Part shown: piece after piece, positions 53,896 to 63,477 of the stretch
How the letters are laid out: each line of letters begins with the position of its first letter
How positions within the stretch are numbered: position 1 is the stretch's first letter
DNA from: DASTYK01 sp964384585
GTDB taxonomy: Bacteria > Gemmatimonadota > Gemmatimonadetes > Longimicrobiales > RSA9
Assembly: GCA_964384585.1 (NCBI GenBank)
Contig: CAYLME010000001.1
Coordinates: 15,086-79,085 of the forward strand
DNA: 64,000 bases
Reading direction: 5' to 3'
Position numbers and translations under genes: made by a program
The notes under the pieces: model-generated
The model's database searches: none
What the model saw: only the letters and a program-made list of their open reading frames with translations
Told to the model about the DNA's origin: nothing

Positions 53896-55019
53896 GCGGT
53901 AGAGCGGCAATGATGCGCGTGCGGGCTGCTGCCCGCACCGGCGTGCTTGGTCTTGCAGTGCTGGGCGTTGCATGCGGCGGCGACGACGAGAATGCGGGAG
54001 CGCAGGCGCAGATGCGTGGTGGCGCGAACCAGGTCATCCCCGTCGAAGTGACGACTGTCGAGCGCGGCGAGATCGCACGTTCCGTGAACGTGTCGGGCAC
54101 GATCGAACCGATCCGCAGTGTCGGCGTCAATGCACAGGTGCCGGGTGCACTTCTCTCGGTGAACGTCGAGGAAGGCAGCCGCGTGCAGCGCGGCCAGACA
54201 CTGGCCCAGATCGACGACCGTGAGCTGCGTGCACAGGCGCTCTCGGCCGAGGCGCAGCTGGAAGTCGCGCGCAGCGCGTACGAGCGCGCCGAGCAGCTGC
54301 GTGATCGCAAGGTCATCACCGTCCCGGAGTACGAGCGCGACCGCGCCGCGTATGCTGCTGCGCAGGCAAGCGTCGACCAGCTGCGCACGCGGCTCGGTTA
54401 CACCACCGTGCATGCACCCGTCAGTGGTGTGGTCACGGCGAAGCTGGTCGAGGCAGGCGACGTCGTCGGCAACCAGACCCGCCTCTTCGAGGTCGCAGAC
54501 GTCTCGACCATGGTCGTGCGCGTCGGCGTCTCCGAGCTCGATGTCGTCGAGCTGGCCGTGGGCGACGAGGTCAGCATCATGCTCGACGCGCATCCGGGCC
54601 GCACACTTGCCGGCCGCATCCGTCGCGTCTTTCCGTCGGCGAACCCGGACACGCGGCTGGTACCTGTCGAGGTCGCGTTCGACGAGGCGAGCGCACGCGT
54701 CGCGCGGCCCGGCTTCCTGGCACGCATCACGTTCCGGCTGAGCGCGCGCGAAGGCGTGCTGCTGGTGCCGGCGAGCGCGCTCGTCGGCGGACAGGGCTCA
54801 CAGTCGGTCTTCGTGATCCAGGATGATCGTGCGATTCGTCGTACCGTCGAGACGGGTCTCACGTCGAGCGGCCGGGTGGAGATCGTCTCCGGCCTCGATG
54901 GCAGCGAGACGGTCGTCACGGCGGGAAGCAACATGCTGCGCGACGGCGCAGTCGTCCGGGTGGGCAACCCGGTTCCCGCTCCGGCCTCACAGGCACAGGC
55001 ACCGCAGAGCGACTCATGA
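53892..55019 (+). CDS. RND efflux periplasmic adaptor lipoprotein
   Basis: 375 residues: lipobox GVAC within the first 28 residues, barrel-sandwich halves (NAQVPGALLSVNVEEGSRVQRGQTLAQIDDREL and VHAPVSGVVTAKLVEAGDVVGNQTRLFEVAD), short alpha-hairpin, beta-barrel (EVSIMLDAHPGRTLAGRIRRVFPSANPDTRLVPVEVAF) and membrane-proximal domain ending SNMLRDGAVVRVG. HlyD/AcrA family. Partner of the RND pump downstream and the TolC upstream; both junctions overlap by 4 nt. Confidence 0.93.
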   Translation: MSGRAAMMRVRAAARTGVLGLAVLGVACGGDDENAGAQAQMRGGANQVIPVEVTTVERGEIARSVNVSGTIEPIRSVGVNAQVPGALLSVNVEEGSRVQRGQTLAQIDDRELRAQALSAEAQLEVARSAYERAEQLRDRKVITVPEYERDRAAYAAAQASVDQLRTRLGYTTVHAPVSGVVTAKLVEAGDVVGNQTRLFEVADVSTMVVRVGVSELDVVELAVGDEVSIMLDAHPGRTLAGRIRRVFPSANPDTRLVPVEVAFDEASARVARPGFLARITFRLSAREGVLLVPASALVGGQGSQSVFVIQDDRAIRRTVETGLTSSGRVEIVSGLDGSETVVTAGSNMLRDGAVVRVGNPVPAPASQAQAPQSDS

Positions 55020-58000
55020 GCATCAAGGAAAAGCCGCATCACCGCGGCATCTCCAGCCTCGCGATCGTCAGGCCGATCGGTACGCTGATGCTGTGCAGCG
55101 TCATCGTGGTGCTTGGCGTGTTCTTCCTCGCGCGACTGCCGCTCGACCTGCTCCCGAGCATCGTCTACCCGAACATCCGGGTGAACGTCTCGAACCGCGG
55201 CGTCGAGCCGCAGGTACTCGAGGAAACGGTAGCCAAGCCGCTCGAGGCCGCACTCGCGACGACCGAGGACCTCGTGCGCATCGAGACGGACGTGCAGGAG
55301 GGTCGTGTCGGCGTCAACCTGCACTTCGCCTACGGGACCGACATCGACTTCGCACTGCAGGACGCGGCCAAGAACCTGGAGCGCGCACGCGGTCGGCTGC
55401 CCGAAGAGGCGGACCCGCCGACGATCTTCAAGTTCGACCCGTCGCAGTCGCCGATCTACGAGGTGGCATTTTCCTCACCCACGCGCGACCTCGTCTCGCT
55501 GCGTGACTGGACCGAGTACCGTCTGCGTCCTCAGCTGCTCACCATCGAGGGCGTCGCTTCCGTCGACATCGCAGGCGGCCTGATTCGCGAGATCCAGGTC
55601 GTCCTCGACCAGGAACGGTTGCGCTCCTATGGCCTGACCGTCTCGCAGGTGATCGAGGCACTGCGCGCATCGAACCAGGACGTGGCCGCGGGCCGCGTCG
55701 CATCACCCACACGCGAGATCGTCGGCAAGACCGCGGGCAAGTTCCGCACGATCACGGACGTCCAGAACGTGCTGCTCTCCGTTCCGGGTGGCGGTCGCAT
55801 CCCGCTGACCGAAGTCGCCGACGTGCGCGACACGCACGTCGAACAGCGCATGTGGGCGCGGCTGGACGACACACCTGCCGTCAAGCTGTCCGTCCGCAAG
55901 CAGCCGAACGTCAATACGGTGTCGGTCGCGGAAGAGGTGGACGCGACGCTGCAGCGGCTGCAGCGCGATCATTTCATCCCCGGCGACATCCGTTACCAGG
56001 TCATCCAGGACCAGGCATCGTTCATCAAGTCGTCCGTCAGCTCGGTGCGGGACGCGGCGCTCACGGGCGCGATCCTGGCCATGATCGTCGTGTTCCTGTT
56101 CCTGGGCTCGCTTCGCAAGACGTTCATCATCGGTACCGCGATCCCGCTCGCGATGCTCGCGACGTTCGTGATGATGGGCCTGGGCAACCTGACGCTCAAC
56201 ATCATCTCGCTCGGCGGTCTCGCGCTCGGTGTCGGCCTGCTGATCGACAACTCGATCGTGATGCTCGAGAACATCTTCCGCAGACGTGCGGAGGACATGC
56301 TGGACCCCGAGGACGCGGCGCATGTCGGCGCGAACGAGGTGCGCAGCGCGGTCATCGCCTCGACGGCAACGAACCTCGCGGCGGTCGTGCCGTTCCTGCT
56401 CATCAGCGGGCTTGCCGCACTGATCTTCCGCGAACTGATCCTCACGATCTCGTTCGCAATCTTCGCATCGCTGTCCGTGGCGCTGACACTCGTGCCGATG
56501 CTCGCCGCTCAGCTTGCAAAGGTCCGGTTCCAGAGCGGTGCGGACCGGTGGAAGCCGATCGTCGCGTTCGACAACATGGTCAAGCGTGGGCGGAACTGGT
56601 ACCGCAGCGTCGGCCCCACGGTGATCGGGAAGCGGTGGTTCATCTTCGGCGCGGCGGTCGCTGGCCTGGCCGGCGCCTTCCTGTTGACGCGCAATCTGGG
56701 CAATGAGTTCCTGCCACAGGTCGACGACGGCAACGTCGGCATCTTCGTGCGACTGCCTCCAGGTGCATCGGCCGAAGAGACGAACCGCATTTCGCTCGAA
56801 GTCGAGCAGATGATCCGCGAGATGCCGCACGTCCAGAGCATTTTCGCCGTGGCCGGCGGGTTCCTGTTCGGCGGCTCGACGAGCGAGAACGCGGGACGCG
56901 GCAGCATCGACATCGTGCTCGCGCCGTCGAGTGAGCGCGACATGAGCGCACAGGTCTGGGTGCAGACCCTGCAGACGCGCATCGACGAGCGAGGGTTCCC
57001 GGGCGCACGCGTGTTCGTGCGGCCGCCGCGGATCCGCGGACTGCGCACGAATACGTCCGGTTCCGACGTCGCCATCATGATTCAGGGCGACGAACTGGCC
57101 GTGCTGCAGCAGCTGGGCGAGGAGATCGCGGCGCGGTCGCGCGGCATCCCGGGTCTCGAGAACATGCAGGCGTCGGCCGACGAGGCGAGCCCCCAGCTCA
57201 CGATCGAGCTGGACCGCGAGCGCGCGTCCTATCTCGGGCTGAACGTTGCGACTGTCGGCCAGACGCTGCGGACTGCACTCGACGGTACTGTCGCGACGCG
57301 CTTCACGAGCGGCAATCAGGAATACGACCTGCGCGTCATGTTCCCGCGTGAGCGGTTCACGAGCCCGGAGGACATCAACTCCATCGCGCTGTTCCCGGGC
57401 GGTGCGCGCGGCGCGCCGATCTATGTTCGCGACGTCGCAACCGTGCGCGCATCACTCGGACCGACAACGATCACGCGCGAGAATCAGAATCGCATCTTCC
57501 GCGTGACCGGCGACGTGATCAACGAGATTGCGTCGGTCAGCACCGTGAACGATTCGATTCGCGGACGCCTCACGGGTATGGAGGTGCCCGACGGCTACTC
57601 GATTGTGTTCGGTGGCGAAGCGGAGGCGATTGCAGAGAACAACCGCCAGCTCGCAATCGTGGTCGCACTCGCGATCTTCCTGGTGTTCGTCGTGATGGCC
57701 GTGCAGTACGAGAGCTTCGTCAATCCACTGGTGATTCTGACTGCGATCCCGCTGTCACTGATCGGCGTCGGCGTCGCGCTCTGGGTGACACAGCTTCCAA
57801 TGAGCGCACCGGTACTGCTCGGAGTGATTTTGCTCGCGGGCATTGTGGTGAACAACGCGATTCTGCTCGTCGAGTACGCCGAGAACGCACGTGTCCAGAA
57901 GGGCATGAGGCGTGAAGAGGCAGTGATCGACGCGGGTGCGGTGCGTCTGCGCCCGATCCTGATGACGACGCTCACCACGGCGATCGGCATGCTGCCGCTC

Positions 58001-58231
58001 GCACTCGGCATCGGGCAGGGATCGGAGATGATGCAGCCCCTCGCCGTCTCCGTGGTGGGCGGCATGATGGTATCCATGCTGCTCACGCTGTTCGTCGTGC
58101 CGGGCGTGTACGTGATCCTGAACGGCGCCTCGGACCGCGTGATGGAATTCCTGCTGGGACGTCGCGCGGACGTGCGGACCGAGCCAGTCCGTGAGCCGGT
58201 CCGCGAGCCGGTCGAGGCGCACGGCGACTGA
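55016..58231 (+). CDS. RND efflux transporter (HAE1 family), second pump
   Basis: 1071 residues, complete AcrB-type pump: SIAIVRPIGTLMLCSVIVVLGVFFLARLPLDLLPSIVYPNI-like N-terminus, TM4 motif GVGLLIDNSIVMLENIFRR (second relay Asp is Asn, as in many HAE1 pumps), FGGSTSEN porter loop, and TM10-12 with LAGIVVNNAILLVEYAENAR, where the usual Lys of TM10 is Asn. Both relay changes differ from the pump at 43160, so the proton path or substrate may differ. Last gene of its operon; perfect terminator follows. Confidence 0.94.
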   Translation: MSIKEKPHHRGISSLAIVRPIGTLMLCSVIVVLGVFFLARLPLDLLPSIVYPNIRVNVSNRGVEPQVLEETVAKPLEAALATTEDLVRIETDVQEGRVGVNLHFAYGTDIDFALQDAAKNLERARGRLPEEADPPTIFKFDPSQSPIYEVAFSSPTRDLVSLRDWTEYRLRPQLLTIEGVASVDIAGGLIREIQVVLDQERLRSYGLTVSQVIEALRASNQDVAAGRVASPTREIVGKTAGKFRTITDVQNVLLSVPGGGRIPLTEVADVRDTHVEQRMWARLDDTPAVKLSVRKQPNVNTVSVAEEVDATLQRLQRDHFIPGDIRYQVIQDQASFIKSSVSSVRDAALTGAILAMIVVFLFLGSLRKTFIIGTAIPLAMLATFVMMGLGNLTLNIISLGGLALGVGLLIDNSIVMLENIFRRRAEDMLDPEDAAHVGANEVRSAVIASTATNLAAVVPFLLISGLAALIFRELILTISFAIFASLSVALTLVPMLAAQLAKVRFQSGADRWKPIVAFDNMVKRGRNWYRSVGPTVIGKRWFIFGAAVAGLAGAFLLTRNLGNEFLPQVDDGNVGIFVRLPPGASAEETNRISLEVEQMIREMPHVQSIFAVAGGFLFGGSTSENAGRGSIDIVLAPSSERDMSAQVWVQTLQTRIDERGFPGARVFVRPPRIRGLRTNTSGSDVAIMIQGDELAVLQQLGEEIAARSRGIPGLENMQASADEASPQLTIELDRERASYLGLNVATVGQTLRTALDGTVATRFTSGNQEYDLRVMFPRERFTSPEDINSIALFPGGARGAPIYVRDVATVRASLGPTTITRENQNRIFRVTGDVINEIASVSTVNDSIRGRLTGMEVPDGYSIVFGGEAEAIAENNRQLAIVVALAIFLVFVVMAVQYESFVNPLVILTAIPLSLIGVGVALWVTQLPMSAPVLLGVILLAGIVVNNAILLVEYAENARVQKGMRREEAVIDAGAVRLRPILMTTLTTAIGMLPLALGIGQGSEMMQPLAVSVVGGMMVSMLLTLFVVPGVYVILNGASDRVMEFLLGRRADVRTEPVREPVREPVEAHGD

Positions 58232-58256
58232 GTCGGGTCCATCTCTGTCGAAGGCG

Positions 58257-58291
58257 ACGGCCGGCGTGCACGAGCACGCCGGCCGTTTCTC
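58257..58291 (+). terminator. Strong intrinsic terminator of the second RND operon
   Basis: Perfect 13-bp stem (58257-58269 with 58274-58286), ACGA loop, then TTTCTCAT. It starts 26 nt after the pump stop. Confidence 0.9.
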
Positions 58292-58335
58292 ATGGGGCAC
58301 TGGCTGTTCCTGGCACGGCGAGCCTAACTTGGCGC

Positions 58336-59175
58336 ATGCTCGTCATCGCCCACCGGGGCGCGTCCGGCCATGCGCCCGAGCACACGCTCGCCGCCTACGA
58401 TCTGGCCCTCCAGCTCGGCTGCGACTTCCTCGAGCAGGATCTGCAGATGACCGGCGACGGTGTGCTCGTCTGCGTCCACGACGATACGCTGGATCGAACC
58501 GCGCGCGGATGCACCGGGCGGATCATCGACCACGTGTGGCGCGACCTCGAGGAGTGCGATGTCGGCACGTGGTTCAACGAGGCGTTCGCCACGCGGGCCC
58601 GCTCCGAATACGAAGGACAGCGTATCCCCACGCTGGAACAGGTCCTCGCGCGCTACCGCGGTCGTGCGGCGTTCTACATCGAAACCAAGACGCCGGAAGC
58701 CGCGCCGGGCATGGAGGCGACGCTGCTCGATCTGCTCGACAGATATGATCTGCGCACAGCGGCCCGCACCGAATGGCGCGTCATCATCCAGTCCTTCAGC
58801 GAGCCCAGTCTGCGCCTGATCCATGAGCAGGATCCCGCCCTGCCGCTCGTGCAGCTCATCCCCGAGGACACGGACAGCTACGCGCTTCACGCCATGTTGC
58901 CGCACATCGCCGGATACGCCGTCGGCATCGGGCCCGCCTTCACGGACGTGGACAGGTTGCTGGTCGCGGCCGCACACCGGCATGGCCTCCACGTGCACCC
59001 GTATACGGTGAACGAGGAAGCGGACATGCGGCGCATGACGGAAGCACGGGTGGACGGGATGTTCACGAATTTCACGGACCGGCTGCTGGCGCTCAGGCCG
59101 CAGGCGGAACCGCGGGGGCTGGAAGCAGTGCGGCGTGCAGCCGAAGCCGCACGCCGCCGGATTGCATCTGACTGA
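58336..59175 (+). CDS. Glycerophosphodiester phosphodiesterase
   Basis: 279 residues, GDPD TIM barrel: IAHRGASGHAPEHT (His6, Arg7), DFLEQDLQMTGDGVLVCVHDDTLDRT (Glu33, Asp35, His48), FYIETKTPE, IIQSFSEPSLRLI, VHPYTVNEEADM and DGMFTNFTDRL. Hydrolyses glycerophosphodiesters from phospholipid turnover to glycerol-3-phosphate and an alcohol. No signal peptide, so cytoplasmic. The common P-E-N-T is P-E-H-T here. Convergent with the barrel gene; a weak ribosome site (GGCGAG) precedes the ATG. Confidence 0.93.
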   Translation: MLVIAHRGASGHAPEHTLAAYDLALQLGCDFLEQDLQMTGDGVLVCVHDDTLDRTARGCTGRIIDHVWRDLEECDVGTWFNEAFATRARSEYEGQRIPTLEQVLARYRGRAAFYIETKTPEAAPGMEATLLDLLDRYDLRTAARTEWRVIIQSFSEPSLRLIHEQDPALPLVQLIPEDTDSYALHAMLPHIAGYAVGIGPAFTDVDRLLVAAAHRHGLHVHPYTVNEEADMRRMTEARVDGMFTNFTDRLLALRPQAEPRGLEAVRRAAEAARRRIASD

Positions 59176-59187
59176 CCAGCGTCAGGC

Positions 59188-59826
59188 CTAGAAGCGCACG
59201 CCTGCCGTGACCGAGAACACTGCGTCCGAATCCTCGACAGTCGTGAACTCGACCGAGGCGCCGACCAGGAAGCGGCTGAAGCCGAGACGGGCACCCGCCT
59301 CTGCACCGAACTCGCTCTGCGAGTCGTCGAACTCCACGCCGGCCACTTCCATGTTCATGCTCATGTAGTAGTACGCCGGCTGCGCGTAGAGCGCGACATC
59401 AGCCGTCGGGCCGAGCGGCAGCATCGCGCCGATACCAATGCCGACCGGGATCGTCAGAAGCGAGCTCGACACCTCATCCGCGCCCTCACCGGTGCTGATC
59501 GTCGTGTACTCTGCACCTGCGAACGGGCCGACCGAGAATCCCGTAACCGGCAGCTCGTAGCCGAGCCGGCCGCCGAAACGGCCGCCGTTGTCATCGACGT
59601 CGTCGATGTCCCAGAGACCGCCGAACAGCTGGAACGAGATCGGGCCCATCAGGTTCGCATCGAGAACGATGTCGTACGTCTTGGAGTCTTCGGGCAGGCC
59701 GACCTCGGCGCGAACCGCGAAGCCCGCATCACCGATCGGAACGCCGAAGTACGCCTGGGCGGACGCCGAGCCCGCCGACACGAGTACGCCGGCCGCGGCC
59801 AGCGCGATGACCTTGACTGCCTTCAT
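59188..59826 (-). CDS. Outer-membrane beta-barrel protein
   Basis: 212 residues: signal VSAGSASAQ, then strand-like segments (AYFGVPIGDAGFAVRAEVGLP, YDIVLDANLMGPISFQLFGGLWDID, RFGGRLGYELPVTGFSVGPFAGAEYTTIS, SLLTIPVGIGIGAMLPLGPTADVALYAQPAYYYM, FGAEAGARLGFSRFLVGASVEFTTV) ending AVFSVTAGVRF with a terminal Phe. It fits an 8-10-stranded barrel similar to the one at 26095. Function unknown. The ATG has AGAGAGTAAAG upstream. A near-perfect palindrome lies 68-85 nt upstream. Confidence 0.8.
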   Translation of the reverse strand: MKAVKVIALAAAGVLVSAGSASAQAYFGVPIGDAGFAVRAEVGLPEDSKTYDIVLDANLMGPISFQLFGGLWDIDDVDDNGGRFGGRLGYELPVTGFSVGPFAGAEYTTISTGEGADEVSSSLLTIPVGIGIGAMLPLGPTADVALYAQPAYYYMSMNMEVAGVEFDDSQSEFGAEAGARLGFSRFLVGASVEFTTVEDSDAVFSVTAGVRF

Positions 59827-60281
59827 GTCTTTACTCTCTGTGAAGTGGCACGACCGGAAGCGTCATAGCCCCGGGTCGTGTCGTGTATGCTGTCTGCGAT
59901 CTGGATCGCAGCGCAGCGCCAACCAGCACCAGCTGGATGTCCGGCCCCGTGGGCAACTTCCGATCCCGTTCGGCATCCATCTCTCGCCACGGGTCACGAG
60001 GCGCGACCAAGATTAAACGTCGGGCGCGTTTTCGCCATGGCCTTGTAACGGCGTTACGCCCGGTCGTTCCGCAACTTACGCCGGACGCGGCCTGACGGTG
60101 CGCGGGCCATCCAGGCGCTCGGTAAATGCGTGACGGCACGCGCGTGTCACGGTCTGCAGCGCCGGACGACATACCAGTCGAAGCGAACTTTTGTTTCAGA
60201 CGTGGAAAACTCTGCGCATTCCGCGAGCATGACGTTGCATCGTCATGTCGCGTTACGTCATGGTCGTGCGAGGGCAGGGGG
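59827..60281. other. 455-bp intergenic region
   Basis: Between the barrel gene start (-) and the antiporter stop (-). Apart from the palindrome above I see nothing I can support; a minus-strand frame at 59831-60334 has no ribosome site, no family pattern and overlaps the antiporter gene. Confidence 0.5.
59894..59911. promoter_or_regulatory. 18-bp perfect palindrome upstream of the barrel gene
   Basis: CTGCGATC at 59894-59901 and its complement at 59904-59911 with a 2-nt spacer, in the 59827-60281 intergenic region. Possible operator for the outer-membrane protein gene. Confidence 0.4.
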
Positions 60282-61361
60282 TTACGGTTCGAACGGGGCG
60301 CGCCGGGTGGCCATGCGGTGGCTGCGCCATTCACGACAGGCGATCACGATGAGTGTCAGGGTCGTAAGCGGAACGACGTAGAGGAGCATGACCTCGCGTA
60401 TCACGGGCGCAGCGGAGTGTGCGAAGCCGTGCAGCACCAGGTAGGCCGTGTAGGCGAAATAGAAGAGCATGAACATGGCGCCCTCCCAGCGTTCGATCGA
60501 ATAGCCGGTAAAGAAGATGGGCAGACAGGCCACGGCGACGGCGATCATGAACGGTATGTCGAACGTGAGCGCGGACGTCGGTACCCGCAGCATCTCCGGC
60601 GAGATCACGGCCGTGGACCCGAGCACGAACAGGATGTTGAAGATGTTGCTGCCGACGACATTGCCGACGGCGATATCGCGTTGTCCGCGGATCGTGGCGG
60701 CGATGGACGTGGCCAGCTCCGGCAGAGACGTGCCCGCCGCGACGACGGTCAGACCGATCACGAGCGGGCTGACACCCAGTGCTGTGGCAAAGACGACGGC
60801 GCTGTCGACGAGGAGGCGGGCGCCGCCCACGAGCAGGACCAGGCCGAGCACCACGAGGCCGATGTTGCCAGCCATCGTGCCCATTGCCTCCTGCTTCGGT
60901 GCGCCAATGGCCGCGACTGCGCGCCGTCCGAGCCGGATCACCAGCACCGTGTAGGCGACCAGCAGGATGAGCAGTGCCGCGCCTTCGCCGCGACCGATCA
61001 CCTGGTTCCAGACAACGACCACCAGCAGGAGCGATGTACCGATCATGATGGGCACGTCGCTGCGAATGAGCTGCGTCGAGACCGTGAGCGGCGCGATCAG
61101 GGCCGAGATGCCCAGTATCGCCAGCACGTTGAAGATGTTGCTGCCCACGACGTTGCCGACAGCAATGTCGGCATTGCCCTGCATGGCCGCCTGAATGCTT
61201 ACGGCTGCCTCGGGGGCGCTGGTGCCGTATGCGACCACCGTGAGGCCGACGACGAGCGGGGTGACGCCGGCCGCCACGGCGAGCCGTGCCGCGCCGCGGA
61301 CGAGCGACTCGGCGCCGAGCACGAGCAGGACCAGCCCTGCAACGAATATGATGCCCGTCAT
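60282..61361 (-). CDS. Calcium/sodium antiporter (YrbG-like, CaCA family)
   Basis: 359 residues with 10-11 helices in two inverted repeats. The two ion-binding alpha repeats are clear: GLTVVAYGTSAPEAAVSIQAAMQGNADIAVGNVVGSNIFNVLAILG (about 39-84) and GLTVVAAGTSLPELATSIAATIRGQRDIAVGNVVGSNIFNILFVLG in the second half. It exchanges a cation, normally Ca2+ for Na+ or H+. A 40-residue hydrophilic tail follows the last helix. Its ATG overlaps the stop of the upstream histidine kinase gene by 4 nt, so the two are translationally coupled. Confidence 0.92.
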   Translation of the reverse strand: MTGIIFVAGLVLLVLGAESLVRGAARLAVAAGVTPLVVGLTVVAYGTSAPEAAVSIQAAMQGNADIAVGNVVGSNIFNVLAILGISALIAPLTVSTQLIRSDVPIMIGTSLLLVVVVWNQVIGRGEGAALLILLVAYTVLVIRLGRRAVAAIGAPKQEAMGTMAGNIGLVVLGLVLLVGGARLLVDSAVVFATALGVSPLVIGLTVVAAGTSLPELATSIAATIRGQRDIAVGNVVGSNIFNILFVLGSTAVISPEMLRVPTSALTFDIPFMIAVAVACLPIFFTGYSIERWEGAMFMLFYFAYTAYLVLHGFAHSAAPVIREVMLLYVVPLTTLTLIVIACREWRSHRMATRRAPFEP

Positions 61362-63214
61362 TGTGCCGGGGGCGGCTCCTTCGGAAGCCGGAGTGTGAAT
61401 GTCGTGCCCTCGCCATCGTTGCTGCGCGCGCTGATCTCGGCACCGAGGCGCCAGGCCAGCTGGCGTGCAACCGTCAGGCCGAGGCCGCTGCCGCCACTGT
61501 CTTCATCGAGCTGATGGAAGGGCTGGAAGACACGTTCGAGCTGTGGTGCGGGAATGCCGATCCCGGTGTCGTGCACACTGACACGCACCTCTTCCCCGTC
61601 CTGCTTCACGTCGAGTCGAACACCACCGTTGCGCGTGAACTTGATCGCGTTGTCGATCAGGTTCAGCAGGATCTGGCGTACGCGAGCGGAATCGCTGCGC
61701 ACCATGGTCGGACCTGGCGGCGCGCTCAGCTCCAGTGTGAGATCACGGTCTGTGGCCGCCGGTCGCAATGCGTGCATGCATTCGACGGCGACCTGCCTCA
61801 TGTCGAATGTCTCGAGCTCCAGTGCCGGCGGTGAAATGACCTCACGCGAGTATGCGATCGTGTCGTCGATCAGCCGCGAAAGGTGCCACGCGCCGGCACG
61901 AAGGCGCTTGAGTTGCCGCCGCTGCGGATCCGTCAGCGGTCCGCCTGTCTCCGACTCGAGCAGGTCGGCATAGCCGAGGATTGACGTCAGTGGCGTCCGG
62001 AACTCGTGGCTCAGGTAGCCGATGAAATCCGACTTCGCGCGGCTGCTCGCGCGCGCCTCGAGGAGCAGGCGCGCATTGTCGAGGGCGAGCGCGGCGTTTT
62101 CGCCGTACGCCTTACCGAGCAGCAGGTCCCGCGCACTGCACTCCTCGACGGTGGTACCGAGCAGTGTCAGCACGCCGACGACAACGTTCTTGCGTTTCAG
62201 CGGCACGACCACCGCGGCCTGCAGCTTCAGTTCGTCCAGCACGGCGACAGCACCCGGTGCGATCTGCTCGCGCTGCACGTCGCTCAGGTACGGGATCACC
62301 TCCAGCTCGCCCGTGCGCAGCGCAGTGCCGATCACCGTACCCGGGTCGCGGCTGGCCGGTCGCGACAGCCGTCCGCTCAGCGCGCCGGCCGGCGCGACAT
62401 ACCGTGCGTCACTGCCATTCGCGTCACGCGTATCCAGCACGGCAACGCGACCGAGTGTCGGTACTGCGGTCTCGACGACCGCTTCGGCGACCGCGGCGGC
62501 GCCGACCGACTCGTTCAGCAGGCGGCCCGCACGCGCGAGGAAACGTGCCTGCTGTGCCGCATTGTCCGCGGCCTGTCGTTCCGCGCGCTCCTGCCGCAGC
62601 CGACGCTCCGTCTCCTCCGCCCGCATACGCTCGCTGATGTCGCGCAGCATCCAGCGCAACTCGGCTGCGTCCGACGCACGGCGCGCGCGCGCCACGACGT
62701 GACGCTGCTTATCACCATGCGCGATGAGCCGGATCTCCCACTGCAACGGCTGCTGCGCCGTCTGCAGGTCGGCCAGCCACTCCCAGAAGATCGGCTTGTC
62801 CTCCGGATGCACGTATGCGGAGAGCGGCCGGCGCTCGAGCGCATCACGATCGACGCCGAGCAGGTCGGCAGCCGCGGCGTTCGCATCCAGGATATCGGCT
62901 TCGAGATCCGTCAGAAGGTAGGCGTCGGGACTGAGGTCGAGCAGCTCGCGGTAGCGCGCACGCTCCTGCTCCGTGCGCGCGGTCGCCCTGCGCATCGCGT
63001 CGAGATGAAGCCGCAGATCGTCGTCACTGACGCTCAGCGCCTCGATCGTTGCCTCCAGCTGCGCGAGAACCGGTTCGGCCAGCGGTACGGCACGACCGGA
63101 CTGCTCCGCCTGCGCATACGTGTGCAACCAGCGGCGCAGGTTCTCGACCTGTATATGCACTTCCTGTTCGTCACCCGCGTCGGCGTCGCGTTTCTGCTCC
63201 TGCGTTCGACCCAT
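61358..63214 (-). CDS. Soluble PAS-GAF sensor histidine kinase
   Basis: 618 residues, no membrane helix: N-terminal coiled region (1-88), PAS (about 90-195, LLDLSPDAYLLTDLEADILDANAAAADLLG), GAF (about 230-385), HisKA (H-box YLSHEFRTPLTSI, His403) and HATPase_c (NLIDNAIKFT, DTGIGIP, GSGLGLTVARQLA). Phosphorelay input would be a cytoplasmic or membrane-permeant signal. The ATG at 63214 has GGGAA just upstream; the frame opens to 63355. No response regulator is adjacent; instead it overlaps the antiporter gene by 4 nt. Confidence 0.9.
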   Translation of the reverse strand: MGRTQEQKRDADAGDEQEVHIQVENLRRWLHTYAQAEQSGRAVPLAEPVLAQLEATIEALSVSDDDLRLHLDAMRRATARTEQERARYRELLDLSPDAYLLTDLEADILDANAAAADLLGVDRDALERRPLSAYVHPEDKPIFWEWLADLQTAQQPLQWEIRLIAHGDKQRHVVARARRASDAAELRWMLRDISERMRAEETERRLRQERAERQAADNAAQQARFLARAGRLLNESVGAAAVAEAVVETAVPTLGRVAVLDTRDANGSDARYVAPAGALSGRLSRPASRDPGTVIGTALRTGELEVIPYLSDVQREQIAPGAVAVLDELKLQAAVVVPLKRKNVVVGVLTLLGTTVEECSARDLLLGKAYGENAALALDNARLLLEARASSRAKSDFIGYLSHEFRTPLTSILGYADLLESETGGPLTDPQRRQLKRLRAGAWHLSRLIDDTIAYSREVISPPALELETFDMRQVAVECMHALRPAATDRDLTLELSAPPGPTMVRSDSARVRQILLNLIDNAIKFTRNGGVRLDVKQDGEEVRVSVHDTGIGIPAPQLERVFQPFHQLDEDSGGSGLGLTVARQLAWRLGAEISARSNDGEGTTFTLRLPKEPPPAQ

Positions 63215-63477
63215 GGCTTCCCGGCCGTTTGTCATGCGCACGGCTGCCCGACGGATGTAGCCGGACTGCTGGCTCCCCTGATACCAGGCCGGCCGTGTTC
63301 CGGTCCACGACGTCGTCGCTCGCGCCGCCTTCATGAACGTTGCGGGCACGGGCACTGGCTGTCAATTCGTTGAACCACACGGAAAAATCAAGGGGGTGCA
63401 CGACCGAGCCTGTTGCGATTCGCGACCTGCCGCCAGATTCCGCGACTCGCATCGTCCACCGCTTTCGAACAGCATCC

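Noticed and set aside
59831..60334. Possible 167-residue gene upstream of the antiporter end
   Set aside because: No ribosome site, no hydrophobic or domain pattern, overlaps the antiporter gene, and atypical residue composition.
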